DNA of 64,000 nucleotides from Trichaptum fuscoviolaceum (lineage: Eukaryota > Basidiomycota > Agaricomycetes > Hymenochaetales > Trichaptaceae): assembly GCA_910574455.1 (NCBI GenBank), contig CAJSYZ010000001.1:1471424-1535423 (forward strand), written 5' to 3'. The position numbers were made by a program, and so were the translations under genes. Of this stretch, positions 55,499-64,000 are shown one piece after another. The notes under the pieces are model-generated. The model was not told the origin of the DNA. It ran no database searches and saw nothing but the letters and a program-made list of their open reading frames with translations. Position 1 is the first letter of the stretch, and every line of letters begins with the position of its first letter.

Positions 55499-57621
55499 AT
55501 GTCGGTCTCAGATCAATCCCCATACGATATACCTCGACGAAAGCCTCGTGAATTCTTCACTTCGACCATGAAAGAAGATATCAAGAGCCTTTCGTGGGAT
55601 TGGTTCCATAAGTTTTCATCAACGCGAAAGGACAAGGACAGGGAGGAATATTTTAGAAAGGCTTTTGCGAAGTTTCAGGCGAAGCACGAACATGCGTTTC
55701 ACCCCGACGATAGGAAGGACCTGAGGGCCGTGAGTATGGCCAATATATTAAATGCAGCGTGTTGATATCATTATTTCTAGAAATTTCGCAGTGCGTTAGA
55801 TAATTCTAAGCGTGAGGCTAGGACAGCCGAGAAGAAACAGGAAAAGGAGGCGCAGAAGGAGACAGCGCGAATGAAAAGTTTGGCATTGTGGCTGCCTGAT
55901 GATCGTAGGACTGTTAGTGCCTTCGATGTCTTCCACGACGAACATAGGACGCAAATTAAGGCTAGGGTCGCCGCCGTGCGGACGGGAACTCAAGACAACC
56001 TGAAACTCTACAATGTCATCAAGTCCGACATGTGGAACGCTCTTTCGGGAGACGAGCGAGAGGAGTACGGTCGCCGGGCATTAGAAGAAAATGAGAAGGC
56101 TGCGAACAGATCGTCTGACATCACTACGACTATGCAGTGAGTACCAAACTAGTAACCTGCTTGCGACTTGAACTGACTTTCATCAGGACGCGAACTGAAT
56201 TCGAAGCAGCTTTGAACAACAGTCTCTGGGATTCGATCCCGCGGCATACTGGAAATGCGCGTAGCCTATGTCTGATAGTGTACGAGGACGGGACGTCTTC
56301 CGCGTGCGTAAACCTATTCCCTTATTATACTGTATCTTATTCTTTCTTAGAATCGAAGCTGGAAATACGGACGGCGTAAAGTTTATTCAAGAGACGAAGG
56401 ATGCTGAAGGTAACGAGCACGAAAGCACGATACTTACCAAGAAGTTCTGGAACTGGGCGTGGGCTGATATGAAGGGTAAGCTTCGTGTTATTTCCGTGAG
56501 CGACTTTGTAGCTGATCTCCGGACAGGCGCAGATGCTGCTGAGCCTCCACAAGTACCTGATGATGTCGAAGGTGACGCAGAAGATTTGGTTCATGAGGAT
56601 ATGCCGACTATCCAGGTATCAAGCCCTAGTCACTTGCCTTTGCTTTCACCGCCTCTTCCAGTGGTGCGTACATGTTTCGCGTGTTATGCTACTCGAAGAA
56701 ATTCGGTCGAACTCACACCGATCTACTTTTTATCTTTAGATCTCAAGCGCGCCATCACCATCCCAAGTTCAGCCGTCGCAGGTCGATAAACCTACTAATG
56801 AATCAGAGGCGCCGCCTAAGACCCCATCGAAACGCAAGCGCGTTGCCTCAGTAAAGCATTCAAATGGTTCTTCTACTTCTGTTAACAAGACGCGCCCTCC
56901 AACATCCCCCCGGTCTACCAGTGCTTCTTCAGGCTCTTCCCGCCAGCAGCGGGTTACAAGTACCCCAAAGACGCTCCAGAACAAGCCTTCATCTTCCCTT
57001 CCGTCTGCTGCTCCGATTGCAACAACATTAGTCCGTACAAATCAAGGCCAAGCTCTTCCGCATCGCAGGGCAACGCGTTCAAGAACTGAACCGTGAGTGA
57101 CTGTCTTCCCGAGGAACATGAGTTTGTGACTGACTTGAAATCAACGAAGAAAACAACTTCCTGCCACCAACGCAACGCCGATGCTAGAGGACGGGCAAAG
57201 CGACAGTGACGTGGGTGAGGAGGACGGTAGGGGAGATGAAGACGAAGACGAAGACGAGGACGAGGACGAGGACAAGGATGATGAGGAAGAAGTGGTTGAG
57301 GTTGAGGACGAAGAGGGTGAGGAAGAGGGTGAGGTTTCTCGGCGTAAGCGCGTGAAGACAGCTACAGCAAATCCGAGCTCGGGATCGGCTGTGCGCGGAG
57401 GACCGAAACCAAGAAATGCAAGCTCCGTTCTTATTGAACCACGAAACCCAGGTCGAGGTGCGGGTAGGGGGAAATCAAGAGGGGGAAAGAAGACAGGCAA
57501 GGAGATGGTTGCTCTTCGACGAAGCACGCGGGGTTTAGGAAGCATAGGAGACGTCGAGGGAACTCGGAAGTCAGCCCGAGGAGTCAAAGGAAATGTGCGG
57601 GGCAGAGGAAACAGAAAGTAA
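55499..57621 (+). CDS. HMG-box-like nuclear protein with acidic and Arg/Gly-rich tail
   Basis: Exons: 55499-55729, 55781-56136, about 56188-56300, about 56351-56661, about 56741-57092 and about 57150-57621. Exon 1 encodes a charged domain ('PREFFTSTMKEDIKSLSWDW'). Exon 2 encodes an HMG-box-like region: 'SAFDVFHDEHRTQIKARV' and 'NVIKSDMWNALSGDEREEYG' (about residues 125-190), with the aromatic/basic spacing of HMG helices. A middle region contains 'TKKFWNWAWADMKGKLRVIS'. Then follow a Ser/Pro/Lys segment ('TPSKRKRVASVKHSNG'), a long Asp/Glu run (about 57230-57330) and an Arg/Gly-rich C-terminus ('NPGRGAGRGKSRGGKKTGK', 'GNVRGRGNRK') resembling AT-hook or RGG sequence. It probably binds DNA or chromatin. 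HMG proteins have been reported alongside KDZ elements in fungi. The initiator is chosen because upstream frame sequence lacks ATG. Confidence 0.7.
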
Positions 57622-58034
57622 AGTAGACCTGGTTCTGTCGTGTCTTTATTTCTACATGGTCGATTGCGACTTGCAATCAATATTATTTTCTCCAGTTCTT
57701 TTCGGTCTGATTCCATCACCCTGATTCCTTCTGATTTGAACTTTCCCTTATCTTCCTCCATTTACATTTTACTTGTCTCATATTATACTTGTTGATTCAA
57801 TCACCTTGTTGATTCAATCACATTCCATCTAATCATCGTCGAGGACGGGTGTTGAACTGTGTGCAATTTGTAATTAATAACATATGATTAAATCAATGAT
57901 TCATTCACTGATTCAATCATTGCTGAACCAATTATGAGATCAATATCATTATTAGCCTTAATCAATGTTTGATTGAATCCTTGATTGAATCTATGATTGA
58001 ATCAGCGTGATTCCATCACCCTCTATTAGAGGAA
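57622..58034. repeat. Right subterminal and terminal repeats of the KDZ element
   Basis: TTGATTCAATCA/GATTGAATC words recur from 57790 to 58010. The terminal inverted repeat 57995-58034 is complementary to 40900-40939. Confidence 0.8.
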
Positions 58035-59228
58035 ATTTTCAGAAAATATGGGCTTAAGTGATTGCTTGGCGGCGGGCGTCATGGCGGCGAATGCGTTCTG
58101 TAGCACGGACTGCTGCACATTCTGGACGTACTGTTCCGCCATACGTTTGAGCGTTTCTTCGAACGACTGGAGCGCGGGGGGCGAGGGGCTCGACGGGGAC
58201 GTGGATTTCGTAGCCTTTAGGTTTCGGGTTGGCGGTCGCGTTGGGCAATCGCTCACTAAATGGTCTTTCTCTCCGCAGTAGTAGCATAGTCCCTTACTCC
58301 TGCGCTCCCGGCGCACCCTGTCAATCTCCATTGCGTTGGGATCCTTCGTCGAGCTTGCGCCCGCAGTCGGGATCGTACGCGGAGCTGAACTAGTGGTGCC
58401 GGGATTGCTTCGGGGCGTAGCCGCTGGCTTCGGTACTGGTCCATAGGCGTGTGCGAGCCTTAGCTTCTCGTCCGTCTCGGAAACCCAATTGACGTAGGCA
58501 TCGAATTTCATATCCTTCGCCTCTGTGCTGGCGATGTGCTGGCGAACCTGGTCTTTGAGTCCCTTCCGGAACATGTCGAGGTAGATGACATCCGTCGTCG
58601 CGTCCTTGGGCCACCCGGTGAGGGCTTGGAGGGCACGGAATTGCGACGCAAACTCGGCGACCGTTCCTGTCTGGCGTAGGCGCATCAGCTTGTCGGCTGC
58701 GGCTTTGTCTGCATCGATTTCTCCGTAAGAGGCGCGAAGGGCGGTGAACAGGGCCTCCAGGCTGGCGGCTTCTGGCGGTGTCGGGATGTCCTGGAGTCGA
58801 TCTAAAATGGGTCGTGCCCAGTCTTGCGCCGGCCCCCGCAGTAGCATCAGAGCAAATGCGACCTTGCGGGTTTCGTCTAGTCCCTGATGTTGTCCGAACA
58901 GGTAGAGCTTAATCTGGTGAATCCAGTTCTCCAGCTTGGCGCGTTCGCCTTCGAAGGTGTCGGGAAGCTTCATCTTGAGCCCTGCTCCACCCCCAGACGG
59001 GGAGGCGGGCTGACTTGCGATTTGGGCTTCTAACGCCCGGTTGGCGTGCTTGAGCTGGGCGACTGTGTTTTGGACCTGATTGTGTTCGTTGACTAGCTTG
59101 GAGTAGCGCTTTTCGAGGGTGTCGAGGCGATCAAGGATGGGCTGGAGTTTGTCTTCCTCCATCGAGGAGCTCGGGGACGGGAAAGCGAAGGTATCTGCGA
59201 GTCCTCCCCATTCCTGGTGGGACGACAT
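58026..59228 (-). CDS. gag: Chromovirus Gag, C-terminus truncated by the KDZ insertion
   Basis: This is a capsid-type protein of 400 residues that packages the retrotransposon RNA. It starts 'MSSHQEWGGLADTFAF' at 59228, with a coiled coil at about residues 30-70 ('LDTLEKRYSKLVNEHNQVQ'). The capsid region 'TFEGERAKLENWIHQIKLYL' follows (about 110). The nucleocapsid zinc knuckle CYYCGEKDHLVSDC (C-x2-C-x4-H-x4-C) is near residue 320. The present stop codon is supplied by the terminal repeat of the KDZ element: the natural end, roughly 20 residues longer, lies at about 40828 across the insertion. The start context follows the 5' LTR by about 90 bases. Confidence 0.9.
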   Translation of the reverse strand: MSSHQEWGGLADTFAFPSPSSSMEEDKLQPILDRLDTLEKRYSKLVNEHNQVQNTVAQLKHANRALEAQIASQPASPSGGGAGLKMKLPDTFEGERAKLENWIHQIKLYLFGQHQGLDETRKVAFALMLLRGPAQDWARPILDRLQDIPTPPEAASLEALFTALRASYGEIDADKAAADKLMRLRQTGTVAEFASQFRALQALTGWPKDATTDVIYLDMFRKGLKDQVRQHIASTEAKDMKFDAYVNWVSETDEKLRLAHAYGPVPKPAATPRSNPGTTSSAPRTIPTAGASSTKDPNAMEIDRVRRERRSKGLCYYCGEKDHLVSDCPTRPPTRNLKATKSTSPSSPSPPALQSFEETLKRMAEQYVQNVQQSVLQNAFAAMTPAAKQSLKPIFSENFL

Positions 59229-59317
59229 CGCTGGTCGGCGGTACGGGTGCGGGGGTAGAAGTAAAGAGCGTGAGGGTGTCGAGTCCGAGCGGCGGTGAGC
59301 CAGGACTTTTGACCTAA

Positions 59318-60147
59318 TGTTACGACCGTCGGGAATTGTAGCGGGAAACAGTTTCGGGAAACTGGAATTCGCGACAAGAACCCGCGTTCGGGAATCTGGA
59401 TTCGCAACTGGGAACGAGCGTGGGAATTCGGGCGGGAAACGCGCGGGATTCTATCCAGGCGCGTCGCGGGATTCTCAAGGCCAGCTAGGACTCTTCACTG
59501 CTTTGAACGTCAAGTAAGCGGATCCCTAAGGAAGCACTCCACAAGTAAGTATTGCGCAACTAACTACACAGGAGAAAAGAGAGAGATCGCACCTAAGGAA
59601 GCACTCCACAAGAGGTCAAAAGTGGGGTGCTCCTTACGATGCCTACAGCTATTTATCTACTTCGTAAAGACTGTATAGTTAATCTACGCTAAGTGTCCTT
59701 GCGCAATGCGCACCTATCTACTACAAACGATACATGCTACGACCGCACTGCTAGGCATGTCTATCCCGTCTCTCCAGATGGCTACGGCCTGTCCGTGGAC
59801 GTCAGCGTCCGGTCCGGGGCCGCGACTAGCCAGACTAGGTATGCCAGACTGTTGCAGGTCGTCACCTTGAGGTACTAACGGATTAATGAGCGTATGTTGA
59901 TAAGTGAATGTACGTGTGCCGTGGCGGGTCGTCGTAAATGAATGTGTGTATGCGTGCATGGTGGTCGGGACGGTGGTGCGGGATAGGTCACGTGAGCGGG
60001 GGATCTTGCGGGGGATCGTGCAAGTCGGGAAAGGGGTTTCGCGCGGGGAATCCAATGGCGGGATTCTCCCCGCGGGATTGTCTGCTCATGTCGGGATCCT
60101 TGGCGGGAAAGTGCGGGAAATGAGAAAAGGGGCCTGGGATCTCGACA
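59318..60147 (-). repeat. 5' LTR of the chromovirus
   Basis: This is an 830-base direct repeat of 36212-37041, carrying the promoter in minus orientation. The duplicated target CAATC follows at 60148-60152. I did not find a convincing tRNA primer-binding site in the bases just inside (59300-59317), so priming is unexplained. Confidence 0.92.
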
Positions 60148-60152
60148 CAATC

Positions 60153-60824
60153 CCCCCAGCTCTAAGGACAAGAAACGCTCCTTCATTTAAACTACTTCTT
60201 CCATAGCGGATTGGGATGCATTGATCCCATTTCCCACATTGGCATGGTTCCGGTTTCGAGTTGTATCCAGGGATGACTGATTGTATGACGGCTTACTCGT
60301 GGCTTTGCCTTCTAGAGCTGATGGAACAGCTTCTTGTGCAGTGGGCTATGTCTTCCTGACTTCTTCGGAGTTAACCTGACTCACTTTCTTGTTTGTTTGT
60401 GCATAAAATGAAAAGAAGCCTCATAATCGAGTCATCTAGAAGAAATCCTTCTTATCTCCTGTCAGTTCAGCTTGAGGTTTATCCGAGCCATAGTATAATG
60501 CACTGATAGATTCCTCTCTTCTTTTCCCAGAAGAATAAGGCATCAGAAAAATGCGTGCAAGAGCTTTGTATAAATGTGAACTCGGAGTGGGTGTCCGCCC
60601 CTCCCCGCCACCCACCCACCCATTCAACCCTTCGCCATGAACTTTTATCACATTCTGTTGGGGCTCCACATGCTCCTATTGATTGACCATGCTGTGCTTC
60701 GAGTACGCATCGCGCGAAGACTTCCTTGGACACAAAGGAGGATATCTAGGATGCAAAAAATCGTGCTTACTTTCCATTTCCTCTCAAAATCACTGCACTG
60801 ACTTTTTGCCAGCTTCACAAACAG
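60153..60824. other. Upstream region of the exonuclease gene
   Basis: This is host flank right of the chromovirus. It has a CCACCCACCCACC short repeat near 60607-60622. No gene is supported; small frames on both strands lack motifs. Confidence 0.4.
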
Positions 60825-61682
60825 ATGCAACATCTCCTCGACTACCTGGGGGTTCCGCCAACGCCTCTTCTTCAACTTCGCAGTTATACACTCGGACCTC
60901 TTGTTCCTGAAGTATGTCTGACCACCGCAACGATGGAGAATGCCGTAGACGTCATCTATGCTTCCTTGCCGGATGCCCCGGAACGACGCTTCGTTGCCCT
61001 CGACATTGAATGGGCGAGTAACTCACCAGAGCTATATCGCGTGGACCTCATCCAACTCGCGGTTCAGCAACATGTGTTCCTCCTCCGGACTCATCTACTT
61101 AATGCTCTTCCCCCAAGATTGGAACAATTATTAGGTGATGAAACTGTATGGAAAGTGTCAGCAGGAATCGCTGGTACGACAATCCCATTTCTTCTCTCAT
61201 TATGCGGCATAACTGAACTAATTGGCAGGTGATGCGACTCGCATCAGGAATAAATTTGACATTCCCGTATCCTCCTGTGTCGATTTGACAGATTGGGCGC
61301 GCTTCGTTTACCCCGATTTCTGGCCAAGAACGCCAACTTGGCTCCAGCTGCTTCTGAACCCCCGTCTCTGGTTCAAGTTTCCGCAACCGTTTATAAAGCT
61401 GGAGGAGATGGCGGGCAGGCTCCTGCAGACAAACATCGAAAAAGATGTCTTGGTCACGATGAGCAATTGGGCCGAAGTTGAGCTGTCGGCTGCTCAAGTC
61501 CATTGTAAGTTATCCTTTTCAAGTTGTCACTCAGGCTGACCATCTTCTCACTTGCATCTGCTCTATTAGATGCGGCAATCGACGCGCACAGCACGTTTGC
61601 TGTTGCTTCCGTCTTGAATCAAGATGCCTTGGCCTTACCGGATACAATAATCCATCACTTCCCAATGCTCGATATTGAGTAG
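60825..61682 (+). CDS. DEDDy 3'-5' exonuclease domain protein (WRN-exonuclease-like)
   Basis: This is a small RNase H-fold exonuclease of the DnaQ/WRN type that removes nucleotides from 3' ends. Three exons (60825-61173, 61229-61504 and 61570-61682) make 245 residues. Exo I is the D-x-E in 'FVALDIEWAS' (about residue 60). 'YRVDLIQLAV' follows. 'GDATRIRNKFDI', created by the first splice, holds the second Asp. Exo III is Y-A-A-I-D, created by the second splice after 'NWAEVELSAAQVH'. All four metal-binding acidic residues and the Tyr appear present. The ATG at 60825 is the first in frame; a start at 60933 ('MENAVDVIYAS') would also keep the whole domain. Whether it acts on DNA or RNA is unknown. 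Confidence 0.85.
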
Positions 61683-62742
61683 GCTGAGGCCCGTTTGAAT
61701 AGTGCTAACGGTGTTATCTTGTTGAGTAAATTGTTGAGTGCATGCTCTTGTCTTCAAAAGTTGCCAGGAGCATCGTGATTGTATCTATTATTGAATTGCT
61801 TCTCGTTGAATGATCATTGTAGACTGAGGTTGTCAATGGTGTTTGCTGTCGCTTTCAAGATGTCATGAAGATGAAGGTAGCTTGAAATCTCAAAACAGAG
61901 GTTCAAGTTCACTTGAGTACAGTAGTGGTAGTAGTAGTAAATCTCACTTGAGTCTGACTTGCCACCTGATGTACAGCTTCCCTCCTTACGCACTGATTTT
62001 GTCCTGAAACGCCGTTTTAAGGCCATCAGGCAGCCAGGCAACACTTCAGGCAGGCATGACAACGCTTCAACCCATTTAAGGAAGCTCCAGGACGCGCCAG
62101 CCGCCGTTAGCAATCTCTGATGTATTACACTTGAGCACTGAAATCCTGACTTGCATTCTGATGCACTGAGAGACGGCTTGCATCCTGAAACACTCCTTAT
62201 TTCAGTGAGATAAGGCAATCAGTGTATTTTCAGACGAAGTAGCGACCCTTCAGACAGGTGCCAGCCAAATCAGGACGCGTCAGGACGCGTCAGTCGCCGT
62301 AAGCAAAAGGAAGTTTCCCTGATGTGAGTCTCTGAACCCTGGCAATTGCATCTTGGATCAACTCAGAACAATATCTGCATTAACAACATTTGACATTCTC
62401 GTTTATCTATCGATGTTTAAACGGTGGACAAACAGACGCGTAGTACGCTGCGTTTGGTGACTCTTCTCCGCTACTTTGCATATAATTCAGAATGTTCGTT
62501 CCACAACGTAAAGGGGGGAATCGGTAGACTGTTGGTATAAATCTATGCAAGTCTTTTTTATCTTTTACATTGCACTCAGGACAACTAAAATGACAGACTG
62601 GCAGCCTGAGTAGCACAAGGGCAGGGTTGGTCTTTAACTTGAAGTTATTGGAGTTCCTAATGCAGTAGTAACCACTATAACGGTGAAGTCAAACTTATCT
62701 GATGGCAAGTACTTTCCTTTGCTTTCTACCACCATAAAGATC
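61683..62742. mobile_element. Repeat-rich remnant with inverted CATCAGGGAAACT end
   Basis: About 61900-62324 contains CCTGAAACACTC, TTATTTCAGTGAGATAAGG and a direct double GTCAGGACGCGTCAGGACGC (62271-62292), ending AGTTTCCCTGATG. This is the inverse of the sequence at 18594. An ACTGGCAGCCTGAGTAGCA stretch (62590-62620) matches the Plavaka-region repeat at 22327. No coding region is present. These are probably fragments of at least two element types. Confidence 0.4.
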
Positions 62743-63945
62743 ATGCCTGCATCTATTTCACCAATCATTCTATCTCTACTGCTCGACACTATAGTGGAGG
62801 AGATGGTCCACATGGAAGGACTTCAAGGGTTTCCTAAGGATGTTCATTGGGTTTGTCTCGACGGGAAGCCAGACAAGTTGTCGAGGTCGCTGCTGAAAGC
62901 AATGAGCCTGGTCTGTCGCGAATGGACGAAGCCGGCCCAGGACATCTTGCATCACCGAGTCTTTCTCAAAAGCCCTTCCTTACAGCAGTTTTTAGAAAGC
63001 CGACTGTCGGGGCCATGGGTCCGGGAATTGCAATTCTGGGAGCACCATCGCTCTGAACACCAGGACGAGAAGACAGCCTTATTGTCGAAGCTGTTTGCGG
63101 AAAGGCTGACAGGCCTGGTCGCACTATCTGTTGGTAGCGAATATCGGTCGAGCTGGCCCCGAAATATTGCACCCTATCTTAGCAGCCTTGCCTCTGTAAC
63201 CCATCTTCGGGCGCTGCACATCCAATGTTTATTGGGACCAAAAAGCTTACTTCAAATCTACCGGGCTATAGCAAGGATGCATAACCTTGAAACTCTTTCT
63301 CTTCTAGGCACTTGGGAAGATGAAGGGGATAATCGTCCTCTGGCGTCGGAGTTGATTGGAATACATCCTCCGGCGTCACTCAAAAGGCTCCTTTTCCGAC
63401 TTGAAGTCGACGCTATGCCTACGCAGGAACTCCTATCCTGGATCCTACAAGCTCGTGATGACTATGCTCTGCAAGAGCTACGGTTGGTTGTCACCGTATT
63501 GGAAGGCAACGATAACATAGGGTGTTACGGTCCTACTATTTTGGAATCCCTCTTAGAAACCCTTCCACTCCTAAAGACACTTCTACTCGGGGACAGCTAC
63601 ACATATCCCATCGATATTCAAAGAGCGCTTGTTGATAAATGTACTTCCTTGCGGGAGCTACATCTATTTGCCGAACCAGAGCACTCGCTGCCGCCTTCCC
63701 TGGAGCGCCTTTGCTGGGGACACGATACCTTTCAGCGTTTCGGAACAATCGAGTTCGAGGATATGGTGCTGTCGAGGTTTTTGGAACTCGAGCTTGCATC
63801 TGGTGGAGTGTCGAACCTTCGCTTCGTACATATTTCAAATGCGGATGTGGGAGAGTTTTTTCCTCAAACCAAGAAGGTTTGCCACAAGCATGGAATTAAA
63901 TTCATCCGTGGATGCAATTTATCCGGGACTTGGTCTCGAGATTGA
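62743..63945 (+). CDS. F-box-like, leucine-rich protein
   Basis: This single-exon gene of 400 residues starts 'MPASISPIILSLLLDTIVEE' at 62743. The F-box-like second half is 'MSLVCREWTKPAQDILHHRV' (about residues 55-75). Family blocks 'SGPWVRELQFWEH', 'ASVTHLRALHIQCLLG', 'THLPLLKTLLLGD'-type and 'LPPSLERLCWGHDTF' follow in order, as in the copies at 3.6 kb and 9.7 kb. It is slightly shorter than the other copies and otherwise intact. The upstream in-frame extension lacks ATG, so this start is chosen. The likely role is ubiquitin-ligase substrate recognition, by analogy only. Confidence 0.72.
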   Translation: MPASISPIILSLLLDTIVEEMVHMEGLQGFPKDVHWVCLDGKPDKLSRSLLKAMSLVCREWTKPAQDILHHRVFLKSPSLQQFLESRLSGPWVRELQFWEHHRSEHQDEKTALLSKLFAERLTGLVALSVGSEYRSSWPRNIAPYLSSLASVTHLRALHIQCLLGPKSLLQIYRAIARMHNLETLSLLGTWEDEGDNRPLASELIGIHPPASLKRLLFRLEVDAMPTQELLSWILQARDDYALQELRLVVTVLEGNDNIGCYGPTILESLLETLPLLKTLLLGDSYTYPIDIQRALVDKCTSLRELHLFAEPEHSLPPSLERLCWGHDTFQRFGTIEFEDMVLSRFLELELASGGVSNLRFVHISNADVGEFFPQTKKVCHKHGIKFIRGCNLSGTWSRD

Positions 63946-64000
63946 TTGTGGAGGATCTCCCTTTATCAATTCTAATATCGCATAGCATTTTATACACGAA

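Larger units (their letters stand above)
40900..58034. mobile_element. 17.1 kb KDZ DNA transposon with cargo genes, nested in the chromovirus
   Basis: The ends are inverted repeats of about 40 bases with two mismatches, starting TTCCTCTAATAGAGGGTGAT (40900-40939 and inverted at 57995-58034). Arrays of GATTGAATCA words make subterminal repeats on both sides (about 40925-41145 and 57790-58010). A 13-base sequence ATTTTCAGAAAAT flanks both ends (40887-40899 and 58035-58047). Because the target is palindromic, the true duplication length is ambiguous. Contents: KDZ transposase and a 762-residue protein (minus), a minisatellite frame (minus), two CSYG-motif genes and an HMG-like gene (plus). Insertion cuts gag just before its stop. 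All genes face inward from the two ends as two opposing groups. Confidence 0.88.
36212..60147 (-). mobile_element. Chromovirus (Ty3/gypsy) with a 17 kb nested insertion
   Basis: This is a full-length LTR retrotransposon on the minus strand. Two 830-base LTRs (36212-37041 and 59318-60147) flank gag (58026-59228) and pol (about 36882-40830). The 5-base duplication CAATC sits directly outside both ends (36207-36211 and 60148-60152). A polypurine tract adjoins the 3' LTR. A DNA transposon at 40900-58034 separates gag from pol; without it the retrotransposon is about 6.8 kb. I saw only two base differences between the LTRs, so insertion was recent. Confidence 0.92.

Overview
The window looks like nuclear DNA of a basidiomycete, most likely an Agaricomycete (mushroom-forming fungus). 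The evidence is short GT-AG introns of about 45-90 bases, many exons per gene, a chromodomain Ty3/gypsy retrotransposon, and two DNA transposon superfamilies that are abundant in Agaricomycetes (KDZ and Plavaka). There are no rRNA genes, no tRNA I could support, no CRISPR and no bacterial-style operons.

Bases 1-18,400 are the gene-bearing part. They hold a short-chain dehydrogenase/reductase (minus), a decayed and an intact F-box-like protein (minus), an intronless basidiomycete protein with a mitochondrial-looking N-terminus (plus), glutathione reductase (plus), a second F-box-like protein (plus), a 1.5 kb inverted-repeat DNA element, a complete cytochrome P450 (minus) and an unrecognised membrane protein (minus). 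The glutathione reductase has an AUG-less upstream frame that would encode a mitochondrial presequence.

Bases 18,600-31,500 are dominated by a Plavaka-type transposase gene (plus). Two multi-exon minus-strand genes flank it: one has an array of duplicated micro-exons and an acidic Gly-Glu repeat, the other has a helical C-terminus. Clusters of CACTGGCA-like subterminal repeats lie between and outside these genes.

Bases 31,600-60,150 are a stack of insertions. A BCS1-like AAA ATPase gene, already decayed, is cut in its sensor-1 region by a 2,525 bp solo LTR with a perfect 5-base target duplication (GAACC). About 500 bases on, a 23.9 kb chromovirus is inserted in the opposite orientation, with 830 bp LTRs that differ at only two positions I could see, and target duplication CAATC. 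Inside it, at the end of gag, sits a 17,135 bp DNA transposon with roughly 40-base terminal inverted repeats. It carries a KDZ transposase, a 762-residue unknown protein, a 66-bp minisatellite that is an open frame, two paralogous genes sharing a CSYG...YG..DP motif, and an HMG-box-like nuclear protein. By the logic of nesting this cargo-bearing element is the youngest large event, and it is the best candidate here for something little described.

Bases 60,150-64,000 return to host genes: a small DEDDy 3'-5' exonuclease and a fourth F-box-like copy, separated by about 1 kb of transposon-like repeat remains.

Exon boundaries were assigned by hand from splice-site consensus and protein conservation. 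Family names rest on recognised motifs, not on database searches.
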